A stretch of DNA of 64,000 bases from Blastomussa wellsi (GCA_947652115.1 OX393564.1:23690576-23754575); one strand, 5' to 3'; positions 24,923 to 37,700 are shown, numbered from the stretch's first letter. The notes: generated by a model from the letters alone, not told the origin. A program made the numbers and translations.

Positions 24923-26338
24923 CCCCAAGTGATCAAGATCGTGCTTCTCCTTACTATTTCTACATATTGTCAAGTAGACAAGTGACGAGAATGGCAAGGA
25001 GCCATTGTCTTGATCTGTCTCCAAATTCTCAGAACTAAGCTTGGAATAAATTTATGCAAAGTAATAATGGGAATTACTATGTTGACATCGGAGTTTAAAG
25101 GTGGCCGCGTTATGAATAGAGGTACAAGCATCGCATCACAGCTTCAATGATGATGATTCGGAACCACTTACAGACAAGCAAACGAATGGGCGTTAACATC
25201 TTGGTAGAAATATACGGATTTGCAACCGAGAATCAGAAATATAAGGGAAGTAAAGAATAAAAGTTTGATAGCAAACCGCAAAATGTGTTAGCATCGTAAC
25301 AAACACGTGATTTCCAAACTCTCGGTGATTTAAGAATTTTTACCCAATAGTATATTTATTTGGCCATTTTAATTTACATTTCTCCGAGGTTTTAATGGAG
25401 TGACAGGCTGCAAAAGAGCTAACGGTTGTGGTATGTTCAGAACTGGCATTACTGATTAAAAGATAGAAGCTGTTTAGTTCCATCGTGTTTTTTCAAAGTT
25501 GAGTTCGTACGTTGGCAAAGCTCTGCAAGGCCGGGAGCATTACGGTTAGGGAGAGAAATTTATAAAACTTTTTAATAGAATAAAGGCTTTCCTTTAGGTC
25601 TTCCATCGCCCTTGGGGTGTTTCTATCGCGAGAAGGCTATTCTCGGCGAACTAGTAACCAAGTGAAACAGTCACGTCGGAGTTCTTTTTTTAATGCCCGC
25701 ACTTGGTTGCTTGAACAAATTCTCCGAAGAGGATCTAAGGCGAGATGTTCACGCGCCCCAATACTTGATGTAGACTTTTAAAGGAACACTATCATGTTTC
25801 TGCGCATGCGCCAATGTTTGACTTTTGGACAGAATCTCCTGAATTCAAAAAATGCGAGAAGTGATGTAGCGCATTCAAAAATCCATTTGCATCGTCCTCA
25901 ATTTACTTCGATATCACCCTAGAACTACTCAGAATTGTAGATTAGTGATATACGGTTCTCGTTTAGTGCCAATTTGTCTGAAATTGAGAATTTTTGGCGT
26001 TGTTTTCAATGTCGTGTGACCGAGTGGAGGAAACGTTAATGGCGCTGGACGAAGACTTCTTTCTCCTGGCAGCTTTCGGAAAAGTTCCGAGAATCGGAGA
26101 AAGACTAAAAAGAATTGGAGCCAACAACAGAGTAGGTTTTCGTAAAGAAATCGATCCACGAAACTTGAAAGAGGCCGAAAGTTGATCGTGTTCTTCAACA
26201 CGGGTGAAACTGACCTTTACCCTTTGGTATTCCAATTGTCTTCGTCGGTCTTCAGGCACGCTACCTGGTTCTCTGCTCAGGTGTAGGCTGTGAGAATGAT
26301 ACCGGAATAATATTATTTCTTTTCTCAGTGCATTCTCG

Positions 26339-26570
26339 TCCCCAGAGCCACTTGTCCCTCTTAGCCGGCTGGGCCTGAGCACGAGGAACAAGTGGCTCTG
26401 GGGACACGATTTGATTCGCGGAAATCAAACAAAGGGAGTCCAATCACATCAGCCGTTTTAAACGTGCTAACGATAAAGGATTTTAAAACGGCTGATGTGA
26501 TTGGACTCCCTTTGTTTGATTTCAGCGAATCAAATCGTGTGTCCCCAGAGCCACTTGTTCCTCGTGCACT
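26339..26570. mobile_element. Nested foldback element
   Basis: A 67-base palindrome (26339-26405) with gtccccagagccacttgt at one end and its complement at the other is followed by a second, larger inverted repeat. Its arms, about 26400-26465 and 26480-26546, share agtccaatcacatcagccg and its complement. The gtccccagagcc terminus appears again at about 26541. Related ends occur at 47209-47410 and 54890-55103. Confidence 0.65.
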
Positions 26571-26785
26571 GAAATATCGTACTGATTTGAAACATCGTAC
26601 CAATTTTAAAATCGTACCTATTTGAAACATCGTACTGATCCGATTTGAAATATCGTACCGATCTGAAATCCGGTTTGAAATATCGTTCGATTTGAAACAT
26701 CGTACTGATTTGAATATCGTACCGACTTGAAATATCATACCAATTTGAAATATCGTACCGACTTGAAATATCGTACCGATTTGGG
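26570..26785. repeat. 17-18 bp minisatellite
   Basis: About a dozen imperfect copies of ttgaaatatcgtaccgac are present, with variants catcgtac and ctgatttg. The repetitive translation on the minus strand (repeats of VGTIFQ/IGTIFQ) comes from the array and is not a protein. Confidence 0.8.
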
Positions 26786-26903
26786 GCGGCCTGAAATACT
26801 TTAGGTCAGACCCCCCTGTACCCCTCAACCCCAATTCAATACGTTACGTTAAACGTGAGTCTGAAGATCGTTGGTGTGATTTCTTCTTGTTTTAATTTGG
26901 CAT

Positions 26904-29900
26904 TTATTGTTGAACCAAACGCCGTCTGGCCGGATGTCGTATACACGTGTCCTGTTTGCTGTCACTCAAACACATGGCGTGATCCATCACGTGAAAGATG
27001 TATTGCTGCTCCACAACTCCGTGAAATAAGTAGGCCCCAGGACCATCCGCGTATATGCCTGCAAAAAGGAATGATGTTCAATAGAAAATGTTGAACCCCT
27101 TTCTTTTTTCTACCCATAGTTGTAGTAGTTTGTATGTCAACCAGCTAAGCAAAGGGATCAGTGTGTCAGGCAAAGATGTGCAATTCGTTGTTTCCGTTAT
27201 ACATGTATAGCGAGAAATGCGATACAACGCTGTAGCACGAACGGCATATAATGAGGACTATTAACCACTTCTTTTTTTGGTTCTCGTTTGTATTTCGTCT
27301 TAAACTTTCTCTGTCATAACGAATGTATGTTGACTTTCGGATTATTACAGCGCGGAAACTAAAACCGTGAACACTTGACATTTATTTTTACATTTTTTGT
27401 TATGATTATCCAATGAGAGCTCTTGACATAGACCAATGGATTTAGTGTTTTCAGCACCTAAGAAAGCTAATTCTTCTGTTTCTATCAATGGCTAACATTG
27501 GATAATGGTAAAAAAATGAAAAAATAAATGTCAAGTGTTCACGGTTCGAGTGTCCTCACTGTAATACCTCCGGTATTTTTTTTAATTGGGAAAATTATTA
27601 TTTTTGAGGCTTCCTTAACTTCAAAAGCAATTTTGTTTTTTCCGAAGTAAAGTCCGCGAGCAATGAGTACAGCTGGCGGCCGCGCTATTCCTGGCTATTC
27701 TTAGCTCGCGTGTATAAACGCGCTCTTTCATTCAATTTTTATCGTTTTCGTTCCCAATAACTTTAGAGAAAAAGACAGACTGCTCGCAGTCAAGTTTTAT
27801 TGCTATGACGTCATGCAGACGTCATATCGTTCCAGCTGTTGAGCTTGAGGAATTGAAACCAGAATCGGAAGTACTATACCTGAGAGACCATAGCTCTTGA
27901 GCTAGGTCCTTATTGCCTTCGAGGGAGAACACAGGTTTGTTTTCCCGAACAACGGAAAATGTTTTTTACGTCATTTCGATCCCAAGTCACCGGCAAGGGT
28001 TTTAATAAAACCTCACGAATCTCGGCAATTTTATAATTTATCAACATACCTACGTCATCACCCCCGTGAGTCTCAGAGCTCAACCACACCGTAGACTGCT
28101 GTAAGTAGTCCTTATCTCCCGTGTCCACCCCTGTAAGGTTTTGACGAGAGCCATTTTGGCGTTCTCCCCCGGGTCCGTTAGCATATCCCAGTACTGTGTA
28201 AGGCATTCCGTCCTTTGCTAATGTGGGCTCAGTTTCTCCATATTCACGGGCCAGACCGAAGATTGGATTTCCGCGCACTGCATCCCCGGCCATGGTAAAC
28301 ACGTGTGAATGGTCAGCGGTCACTATCAGAAGAGTTTCGTCTGTGACGAAAACGAAAAAAAATATAGTAGATGTTATATTATAAAGCTAGAAGCCTCAAG
28401 CTTTTTAGTTACGATTCCTCCATATCATCGTCACGGATGTTGGAGAATGGTGACATTATGTCTTGATAGTAGTTTTTCTGGTAGATCACGATTACTGTAA
28501 TATTTCAAGCTCTTAAAACTGTGTCCACGTTTCGGCTGGAGTAGCCGAATTTTTAATTAAGTGACTGCACCTAACCTGGTGATAATTAAATGATGATTGC
28601 TATTTCAACACGTGTTGGTAATCATTGGCTTAAGGGAGTAAAAGTGCATCTAACCCCAAAATATTTTTTTCGCTAAAAAGCCTTTGCAACAGTTTGAAAC
28701 GTATTGCACATTTCGTTTCTCCTATTCACCAAATTCTGACTATCTGTAGCATTCGAAAGTCATGAAAAACTGTGCATCATTTGTTCCACGACCGAGTCAT
28801 GAGGCATGGGTCTATTCCTGATATGACGTCGCAAACTGATTTGCATCGCATCAAGTCTTTGTAAACATGTTGCAAATCAGTTTGTGACGTCATATCAGGA
28901 ATAGACCCACGCCCCTTATGACTCGGTCGTGGAACAAATGATGCACAGTTTTTTGTAAGTTTTGAATGCTATAAATAGTCAGAATTTGGTGAAAAGGAGA
29001 AACGAAATGTGCAATACGTTTCGAACTGGTGCAAAGGGTGTTTCTAGCGAAAAAAATATTTTGGGATTAGGTGCACTTTAACCTACCAAACCTAACCTAA
29101 ACGTTCAACCAGTTTTGAATTAACAAATAATAGTTTGTCCCTAGCACAGGATGGTTCAGTCTATTTAGGCAGTTTGATAAAAAATTTAACTGTTTTTCTA
29201 TTTATGTAGAGATGTCCTTATATTTCAACTGTCGCACAGCACGCAGTAGATAAATTACGGGCACTCTGTATGATGAGCTTCAGCTGATTGGGATACCTGT
29301 GCATGATTAGCTAGACCCGAAGAGTTCCACTCTGTAGAGATCCGTGTAGTCAGTCTCTTATTGAGTTTAGGTCGGTTTTCGAGGGTTTTGAAGTTTCGAC
29401 TTCAAGCAAAAATTAATCCGAGGACTTCAAAAAGACCAACAGGTGTTAGTGGATCAGTCATTGTACCTAGATTGGTAATTTCGGCGGCTTTGCTACAAGC
29501 CTTTGCCATAGCAACCGCGTCATTCAATGCAAGCACAGCTTTTCCACTGTGATGTCCGTGATCAATACGGCCTCCTGGAATTAAAAAAAACAAACAAAGG
29601 AAAAGAGCAAATGAAAAATATTTTTGCTGTTGCTTAGATTTAATTAAATGAAATTTGTAAGTTTGTTTGGTGAGAAGCAGTCTCAGATTATGTGGTGTAG
29701 ACAGGTAAACCTCTAGCCACGTCTAATATAACAAGAATCTAGAAACAAGAAAAGACATGTGTCAGTAAAAGTCTTGGCCTTCATTGTTTCAATGCTACAA
29801 TCAATTGTAGTAGAAACTTTTGGGCATTGATCGATCAGTTAATGCAACCCCATGCATCGAGCCGTCTTTCATCCGCAGGGCATGTCCCAGCCATCTCCAC

Positions 29901-30302
29901 ACTGATCGATCAGTGGTAAGCTAAAATTTGAGCTATTTGATGCTTACGAAATTAATTTTTTGTGATACCACCCTCAGTGTAAGTTGCACACACATTTTTA
30001 ATAACCTGTTTTAAACTGAAAAATTGATATCTCTATTGTCAAAATACAAACAAATAAACGACAGGAAGCGAAGAAAGGCGACTGTATTCGCAGGCTCATC
30101 CTTACCTTCTACCAAGAGAAAATATCCTTTTGGATTCTTTTTCAATATGTTGATGGCTTTTTCAGTCATCTCTGCTATGGACGGCTCTCCGGCAACATCT
30201 TCCTCTCGATTGACCTCGTACTGCATGTGACTGTATTCAAACAGACCTGACGGGTTACAAGAAGTAGTAAGGATGATGATGATAACGATAGTGATGGTGG
30301 TA

Positions 30303-30333
<31 letters not shown>

Positions 30334-30391
30334 CGATGATGATGATGATCATGATGATGATGATGATGATCATGATAGTGATGGTGGTAAG

Positions 30392-30424
<33 letters not shown>

Positions 30425-33400
30425 GGTGGTGGAGGTGGTGGCGGTGGTAATAGTGACAAAGTTCTCCTCCAGAATGTTATGTGACGCTCCCAATTAACGT
30501 CTGTGTTGAAGACTATCGGTCCCCATTACTAACAGAAGAAAAAAATATAATACTAAGCGACCAACCTATTACGTGATCAACCTTCTCAACGTCAACCTGG
30601 TCAAAACCAGTTCTGTTCCACACGTACTGTGAGTTGGGATGCTTGTCCACCCACTCTTGAATCAGGTTCCTTCCGTCTATTCGTCCTCCTGTGATGGATG
30701 GATTTTCAGGGTCGACCTCGTTATTGGGTAGTAGCGCTCTTCTACCCCCTGCAAAGATCACTTCAATGCCATCTCCGTACGGATATTCGACGAGTTGTAA
30801 AGCTGTTACAAGAAGGTAAACTTGTTATAGCGTCGTTTCCTACAGTTTTATTTATAAATCAGTTTCTCCTCCTCCCCCTAGCAGAAAAGCGGCTGAGGAA
30901 CTGAACACACAACACCAACGGATTATAGTTAGTCTAAATGTGAAAAGGTAGTAAAACGGAGATACACAAGACCGGGTTGAACAGTTAGTTCTCCTCCCCT
31001 CCCCCCATAGTATAATCTTTATTATTTTCCTCCTCTTCTCTTTGTTACTGTTTTATTGATGATACTTTGTTTGCCTTACGTATTCGCATGTTATGGTAAG
31101 CATTTTCATCTCCGAAAGTGTGCATGGCATTCCCTCATTACCCACCCCCATAAATTACTGACGATCACCTGACCCTGTCTCAAAGTTGACTGGTTTGACT
31201 GTACTTTAAGGTAGACTCGTGTCCCATTTATTCGCTATGTACGCTCTACAGACCTATATCAGTGCAGTTGGACGGGTCATCTTCAGCTTCTTCCATCAGA
31301 TCACTGTCACTTTCCCAGTTCCTGTCAGCCGAATGAGCGTACAGAGCGGACGGCGTGGCGTGGGTAACACGCGTGGTCGTGACGAAACCAGTTGACATTC
31401 CCGCCATCTCCGCCAGCGTCAGGATTGATATCACTTTGTTATGCTCATTCAGAGTTGAACAATAGCCTCGCTCGACAGTTTCATCCACACCAATTACACC
31501 TGAATTTAAAAAGGTACAATAAAATGATTACGACAGAAACAAGAATTGAACATTTTTTAATTGCCTGATTTCAAACCGAAAGGGACTAGGTACGAGTCTG
31601 TACATTATAGGATTAGCAGCTATTGATCCACAAAATCAGAAAGAGCACACCGAGATTTACAAAATCCCCAAGTCTGGTTATAATCGGGCTAGTTTTGACT
31701 TAGATACAGCCATTTAAATACGTCAAAATTACAAAGAAATGTTTGGTAATCCGGACATTTCTTTGTAAATTCTGAAGTTTTTAACTGGCTGTATCTCGCT
31801 TAATATTGGATCTATTAACACCAAACTTGGGGATTTTGTAAAGTTTGGTGTGCACTTTCTTACTATGTGGATCCCATAATCCCATAATTTGTTGACTCGT
31901 ACCTTGTCCCCCTCGGTTTTAAATCAGGCAATTGATTGGCGTTTGCCTCCGTTTCAAAGCTATCCGTATGCTGTACGTATACCTAGATGGTGAAAACCTC
32001 AGTTTTCATGCAGGGATTTACATATCCAGCAAGATAGTAATCTGAATTCGAGAGACAAATTCATTTCCTAGGCTCTTTCTCCTCAGCAAAGGGACTCTTC
32101 AGGTACGAAACGAAAGCGCTGCGTCAGACTGACCATGAACAATAGAGAGATTAAGCATGACGTTATACGGCAAACGGCAAACGGCAAACGCGAGCTTGCG
32201 CGCCTTTCATTTTGTTACCTTTTTTTATCTAAATTCGTAAATTAATCTCTAAGAAAAATTGGGAAAAACTCACCCGTTCACAACAAACACAAAGCGACTT
32301 AATTCCTAACGGAAATCCGCAGAAGTTGAATTTTTGCCGTTCGTGGGAAAATCAAACATTACGCTTAATAATTTCAAGGTAATTATCAAGTAACTGTGAA
32401 CTTCAAGAGAAAATTTCTCTAGGAACTTTTACTGGCTGTCTTACTAGCTGAAGTCTAGGATTTATTTTTGGCAAGATTTTTTTACAGTATTGTCAAATTA
32501 AATATTGTCACTCTGAGAGTTGTTAATCGTGGGGGCAACCTCGTTCCCAGGGTCTTTTCCCTGGCTTGGGGGCGGTGGGAAAAGACCCTGGGATCGGTCG
32601 ATGAAACTTGAAACCCTGGGAACGAGGTTGTCGTGGGGGTCCAAACTCTACTTCTCCAATTTTCCCATAGGACTCTTCGCAAAATGTTCAAGGAAAACAG
32701 CTAATGTTCCCGACAAAATATCAACAACAAACAAGCTAAAAATATCAGTAGCGCCCTGCGAGACCGCATGCCAGGGACTCTGATCGTGGGTTCGATCTTA
32801 CCAGCATTGGTCTTGACTCCGGTAAGAAAGGCCGTTGCTGTGCCCGCGGAGTCTGGGACCTGTTGGTTGACGTTGTATGTTTTAGATAGCGCGGTCCACG
32901 GGAAATGTTCCCAGCTGAGGACATTCTCTTCTCCTGATTGGTTCAGCTGTTGTCCTTCCAGGATACGAGTGGCGGTGACAGTGGTAATGCTCATTCCATC
33001 TCCGAGGAAAAGGATCGCGTTCCTAGCCGTGTGAGTGATTGGCATTCTGTTTACGTTCTCTTGGACGAGCTTAACCCCGTCTTCAAACCATGGGTTACTT
33101 TCTTGGTTTTCAGGTACCGTTAGGGACGGCTCTGCAGGTTAATGGGAAAGACAGAGAAACTACGGTACCTCAGTTTAGATTTCATGGACACAATCAATAG
33201 CTATTTACATCAACCTGACGAATTTTTTAGGCGTATACCACATGTTTTGTGTTTCTCTCATCTACTCAATCAGAAAACGAAATGGGACTGAAGTCCCAGG
33301 AAGTATTTCCCGAACGTTTCTGTGGGGGCTGTATGTCACGCTTCATGAAACCCTCGCCCTATATCTGATTTTCATGTCCCTGGCTATTTTAGACCTGAGC

Positions 33401-33882
33401 CAATGAACGACATCCAATTTTAGAGCAGACCCTACTGTTTATCATATTTGTCCCAAAGTCTTCGGCCTCCCTTTTGGTCGAACTCCGACGTGGTACTACT
33501 CGACAAATAAAACCCCAAGGCTTGTAAGTTTGATCCACTAAACGCTACTCTCATATCATGAAATTTGCCTGCAAACATGTTTATTGTTCAACAAATTGTC
33601 ACGTTGCCCATATATGGTCATGAAACGATTGTTATCCGTCATCTATACTTGACAGATATCCTGCGATATACGTTAAGTTACGATAGTCCGGCCGAAGTCT
33701 TGAAAAGCACCGCATATATCAACAACTTTTCTAGCTGTAAAATGCGCTTCGCTGACAATTTGTTGAATAATAATATAATCTGGTTTTATCAACTGGGTTG
33801 ATAATGTCAATTGGCCACCGTTAAGAGATTCAATTGCTGACGTTTCGAGCGTTTGGGCTAAAACCAAATTATATTGTTATAC

Positions 33883-33919
<37 letters not shown>

Positions 33920-34718
33920 TACTCCCTCTATTCATTTGTTAAATAATAAAACAATTTAGATCCTTTTCAATCTTTCGGAATGTCGTCTGATTTTAGCCAA
34001 CTCGGCCTACGGCCTCGTCGCTTTCCATTTGTTAGAACTGGCCACTCGGACTAGTCTGTCCGTAAATGGTATGCGCGAGTTCTGAGAACTGTCAGAACTG
34101 GTTCTGGCCAGATTGGCCCTGCTTATGGAGTAGGGCCGCTCAGTTCTCCCGGTCCGACGCGCTTAACGAGGAAATATTGCGCGGGAATTTTAAGCGTGGA
34201 AAATGGCGGCAGGTTCATCACAGACTCGCGTGTCTTGCGTGTATATCACGCAAGGATCGCGTAGGTAATTACGCCAACTGGCCTTCGGACATTCCATTTA
34301 GACCGATGAGGACCAGTTCTTTCCGACCGACCAGTTCTAATAAATGGAAAGCGCCCTTAAGTTATCAGGCGATATTCCGCGCGATTTCGCAGGAAAATCA
34401 TTCAATGCAGCACGGTGGAGAGAGGCACTGTGAGAGTAAAGTCACCTACCCGGGAATACAACGCACTGACCTCTCCCTAGACCCGAACCCGGAATACTGG
34501 ATCCAGCGTCCAGCAGCTCACTAACCATTTAGCCATCGCGCTTCCCACGACATGAGAGCCTCATTGCCTGCGTCATTGATGCAAATCTTCATTAATTAGT
34601 TACCTGCACCACCATTTGGAAGCTTTATTACACCCACAGTTCTTGCCTGGACAGGAATCAAATGTTTGCAGAGAAGCATCGAAATGCAAATTATGAAACG
34701 AAGCGGTGAAAAAGTCAT
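26904..34718 (-). CDS. Secreted alkaline phosphatase (8 exons, 540 aa)
   Basis: It hydrolyses phosphate monoesters at alkaline pH, outside the cell. Minus-strand exons: 34718-34604, 33131-32802, 31499-31254, 30802-30566, 30246-30106, 29574-29467, 28340-28050 and 27058-26904, totalling 541 codons; all seven introns are in phase 1. Exon 1 encodes a signal peptide ([17 protein letters not shown], cleavage likely after VQA). Active-site landmarks are metal-binding D83 in FLGDGM, nucleophile S133 in [10 protein letters not shown], the [12 protein letters not shown] histidines, TADHSHVF and the zinc-binding [10 protein letters not shown]. The C-terminus, [15 protein letters not shown], has no hydrophobic segment. 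Metazoan paralogues are usually GPI-anchored, so this one is probably soluble. A (GAT)n array lies in intron 4. Which vertebrate isoform it most resembles cannot be told by eye. Confidence 0.94.
27365..27546. mobile_element. MITE in alkaline phosphatase intron 7
   Basis: The left terminus ccgtgaacacttgacattta pairs with the right terminus taaatgtcaagtgttcacgg. Inner AT-rich arms run to attatccaatg on one side and cattggataat on the other. This gives a roughly 180-base element with no ORF. Confidence 0.7.
28639..29080. mobile_element. 442-bp foldback element with ~210-bp arms
   Basis: Nearly the whole element is one inverted repeat. The arms share taaa(a)gtgca..taaccccaaaatattttttt, gcacatttcgtttctcc, caaattctgac, catcatttgttccacgaccg and gtctattcctgatatgacgtc, with only a short loop near 28855. 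It lies in alkaline phosphatase intron 6. It codes for nothing visible. Confidence 0.75.
30260..30446 (+). repeat. (GAT)n/(GGT)n microsatellite
   Basis: A long imperfect run of gatgat with tgatagtgatggtggtaagg interruptions grades into a ggtggtggt run. It lies in alkaline phosphatase intron 4, beginning about 15 bases before the acceptor of the next exon on the minus strand. The poly-Met, poly-Val and poly-Ile translations are artefacts of the array. Confidence 0.9.
31558..31933. mobile_element. Inverted-repeat element in alkaline phosphatase intron 2
   Basis: The ends aattgcctgatttcaaaccg and its imperfect complement (tcggttttaaatcaggcaat) bound about 375 bases. Inner arms also pair, including ggtacgagtc/gactcgtacc and acatttctttgta copies near the centre. 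No ORF is present. Confidence 0.7.
32536..32630. repeat. Palindromic element, caacctcgttcccaggg family
   Basis: The left end caacctcgttcccagggtct matches the complement of the right end ccctgggaacgaggttg. An internal gtcttttccc/gggaaaagac pair is also present. A second member lies at 43154-43221. It sits just downstream of alkaline phosphatase exon 2. Confidence 0.65.
33776..33935. mobile_element. Penelope-like terminal fragments, head to head
   Basis: The first half reads ggttttatcaactgggttga in the same direction as the remnant at 18680. The second half reads the cttcccaccgacgcagc end in the opposite direction. The two pieces meet near 33855, giving an inverted junction of the same retroelement end. 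It lies in alkaline phosphatase intron 1. Confidence 0.55.
34470..34550 (-). repeat. tRNA-like SINE head
   Basis: Read on the minus strand, it gives gcgatggctaaatggttag and then ccgggttcgggtctag, A- and B-box-like blocks at tRNA spacing. It is not a plausible tRNA gene because the stems do not close. It is probably a SINE fragment close to alkaline phosphatase exon 1. Confidence 0.45.
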
Positions 34719-37700
34719 ATTTCTGCTACACGTTAATAACTGCAGGACTGTACTGTGTGGAAAAAAAAAATAAATTGAAAAGATTTGTACCTTAACTTTA
34801 CTCGGAAAAATTGATTAGGGAGGATGGCCATTCGAATAACAGGCAAAATAGAATATACGAAGCTTTTATACTTTTAAACACAGATAGCCAACTGTAGTTT
34901 GTTTTGTTTTCCATGACGAACCCGCGTTTTGAGATAACGCGCTCCAAGTAATCAAAAGTACATGAGAATACTTTTAGTGTACCCAGGTTTCTGGTTTGTC
35001 GCTTTCTTTTACAAGTGTGATTCTCGGTTTCATTTGCATGACTAGTGGGCCTTTTTTTATTACTCGTTTGTAACGTTGTCAACAGCAAGGCAGGCTACAA
35101 ATAAAGACGGCGAAATAACACAAGAACTGGATACGTGAACACTCAAACACGCTATCACACTTCATGTAAAACAAAACGAAAGATCGTCGCCGTTCACTTT
35201 TCGAATGATAAGACACCCTTGGCAACGGTAATTGCTTTCACGGATACTGAAGGTGTGGAATTCCTCGCCTAAGGTTACAGTCTTAGCTATTTGAATTCGA
35301 CTGTTTCCGCTTTGTTTTGTTGTGGACTATACTTTAACTCCCTGTATTTCTTATGAAATTCAGGGAACAGTTGTACACGGTGAAGACCAAGACTGAAGTA
35401 TATACGTGTTTTCCGTGTTTTCATTAATTATTTAAATTCAGTAAAATAGAATAATTTTATTATCTTTTAAGACAGAAAAATTAATAAAATTATAATTACA
35501 GACTACGAATAGTCTCTTTTTTCGTTTGCCACCGAGTGGTAACAAAAAGGCCGCTCTCTTCTCCCGACTAAAAAAGGGGTGCTTTGTAGTCTACTGGATT
35601 TTCACTATATGAAAACAATACTGTTGTGAATCAAAAATCAACCAAAAATTAAAATAAAAACCACCAACATTGTACGCGTTGAGTGATCGTGAGAGTTAGC
35701 AAGTATTACTATAATAATAGTACCTTCTTTTCGTCTTCGCGCGCGCTTTGGTGATAAGTACATTGTCTTGAGTTATACAACTGCCGTACAGAAATTAATG
35801 TTAAAGGCCCTATGCAGCCACACCTTTGTTATTGTTTACGTGTGAGGATTTCAGTATTATATTTTACGCGGATCGTGTCGAAACGAAAAAAATCCCTTGG
35901 GAGACTTGCTAAAGGTAATTTAAATAAACACTTCCAGAAACATAACCTACAGCAATACAATACGATTGCGCTTCACCATACGATTTCCATAATTTCGATG
36001 CCATTGAAAATGGCGGAGGCTGACTGGGGCCCTTTTAATTCTGGCTTCGCAAGTTCTTTTATCTTGGCGCAGACGATTTTTTTCATTAATTAAGGTTATA
36101 GCTTCGTCTTTTCGTACTTGTCTGATCTGATCTGTAGAACGTTCTTATCTTCTATCTGCTCTCACTTGTGGCACCCATCTTTTCCTCCCTAAGTCACTTA
36201 GTCATTTTAAAAGTCCTCTGCGGATTTCAACTCTTGTCTTGGGACAACTCCTTGTCTAAATTCAGCTCTTGAATTCACCTGCCTGTATGGCGTATCTTTT
36301 AGGCTCCTGTTTATTCTGACACCTTCATGGACCTACCTGGGGTTCAAAGCTTCAAAGCTGTAGTTCCTTCTCTCGAGGGTCACATGCAGAGCAGTTTTTA
36401 TACACGAAGAAGACATTCATGAAATTATTACGATTTTTCCCCAAACTGAGCTTACGATTCACACCAGGTTCACAGTATCAACTACACATTACAAAATGTG
36501 CGCTTTCTGTTAAAATGTATGCACTTTCGAGCTGCTTACTTCTAGTTTGTTATGAAATGAGAGCATAAACATTTCACCATGTCAATTATTTATCGGGAAT
36601 ATTGAGTCTGTTAATTACCTACCTTGGATATTGTATCAGTATTTAAAATATTTCCTGCCAATAGCTTCCTATCTCGAGTAACTTGCGACAGTATATGAAT
36701 CAAGGATGGGCGTTTTAGTAACAGTCTCCTTTTTAGGTCCAACAAAACGAATTTGAAAATGCACTTATTCTCAAACTTTTCCAACCCGACTGTTTCTAGC
36801 AAACATATGTCCCGGACATAAGTACAGCCAGCCCGACAGACTGTGAGATACGCTAAAATCTGATCAATCTATTGGCTGTTGGTGACATTTTCTCGACTCT
36901 GGTGATAATTTGCATTTAAACATGATAATTACGTACGCCTTTTTTCTTTCAGCCTTGAGACACATAAATTCGAAACACTTTTACCTCCCAGGAAACGGGA
37001 TTTCTTTCCATGAACTAATATAAAAAGCGGCCATGGTCTAAATGGTGTTTTAACCCAGTTTTCATACCTTCACTTTGCTTCGGTAATATTCTGCTTTTGT
37101 CAATACGTTTAGCATGTTCGTTATAAAGATGTTTGTATTAAAATGCAGTTTTGAAAATTGTAATTACAGTCTATCTGCCACTCGTGTTAACTGAAATTAA
37201 AAGACGTTGAGTGGTATAAATATATGCTGATTTTTATCATGTGGCGACGCTTATTCCCCTTTCGTAAATGGTCTGTGCCGTTTTCAACAGTCGATGCCAT
37301 AATTGGTAACCAAGCTTTTCGGAATGGACGAAGCTATATCTGTTATAGTTTAGGCCTGGACTAGGTAGAAACTGGTTAAGTTTAGTGATAGACTAATAAA
37401 CACTGTAAATGCTTAATTAAATTTCAATTTCACACTGGTTTGCTTGCGGTTAGCTTTTATTTGTTGGCTAGAGCAATACTAAAGTAAAATAGATTAAGGA
37501 AGTCATCTTTTATAATTAAATTTTGTGGAGAATTGGTGGATCAGCCTGGTAGTGTATTGGTGAGATAGGTATGTTGGTATGTCAGAAGTTCCGGGTTCGA
37601 TTCTTGTCATTGACGTACAATTTTCCTTCCTTTTTTGTGCGAAAAAAATTTGATGATAGTCAATTTTTTTATGTGTCGCTAAAATGGCGTCGACCGTTTA

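Larger units (their letters stand above)
24923..26903. other. Intergenic region between LTN1 and alkaline phosphatase
   Basis: This holds the LTN1 3' UTR with its AATAAA at 25045-25050, then anonymous AT-rich sequence, a nested foldback element at 26339-26570 and a minisatellite at 26570-26785. The two genes converge here (tail to tail). I see no supported gene. A 63-residue ORF at 25994-26185 has no recognisable domain. Confidence 0.5.

Noticed and set aside
26361..26834. 157-residue repetitive ORF on the minus strand
   Set aside because: It is produced by the 17-18 bp minisatellite plus a foldback arm.
30011..30497. Long ORFs on both strands with poly-Met/Val/Ile
   Set aside because: They are translations of the (GAT)n/(GGT)n array; only the short part at 30106-30246 is a real alkaline phosphatase exon.
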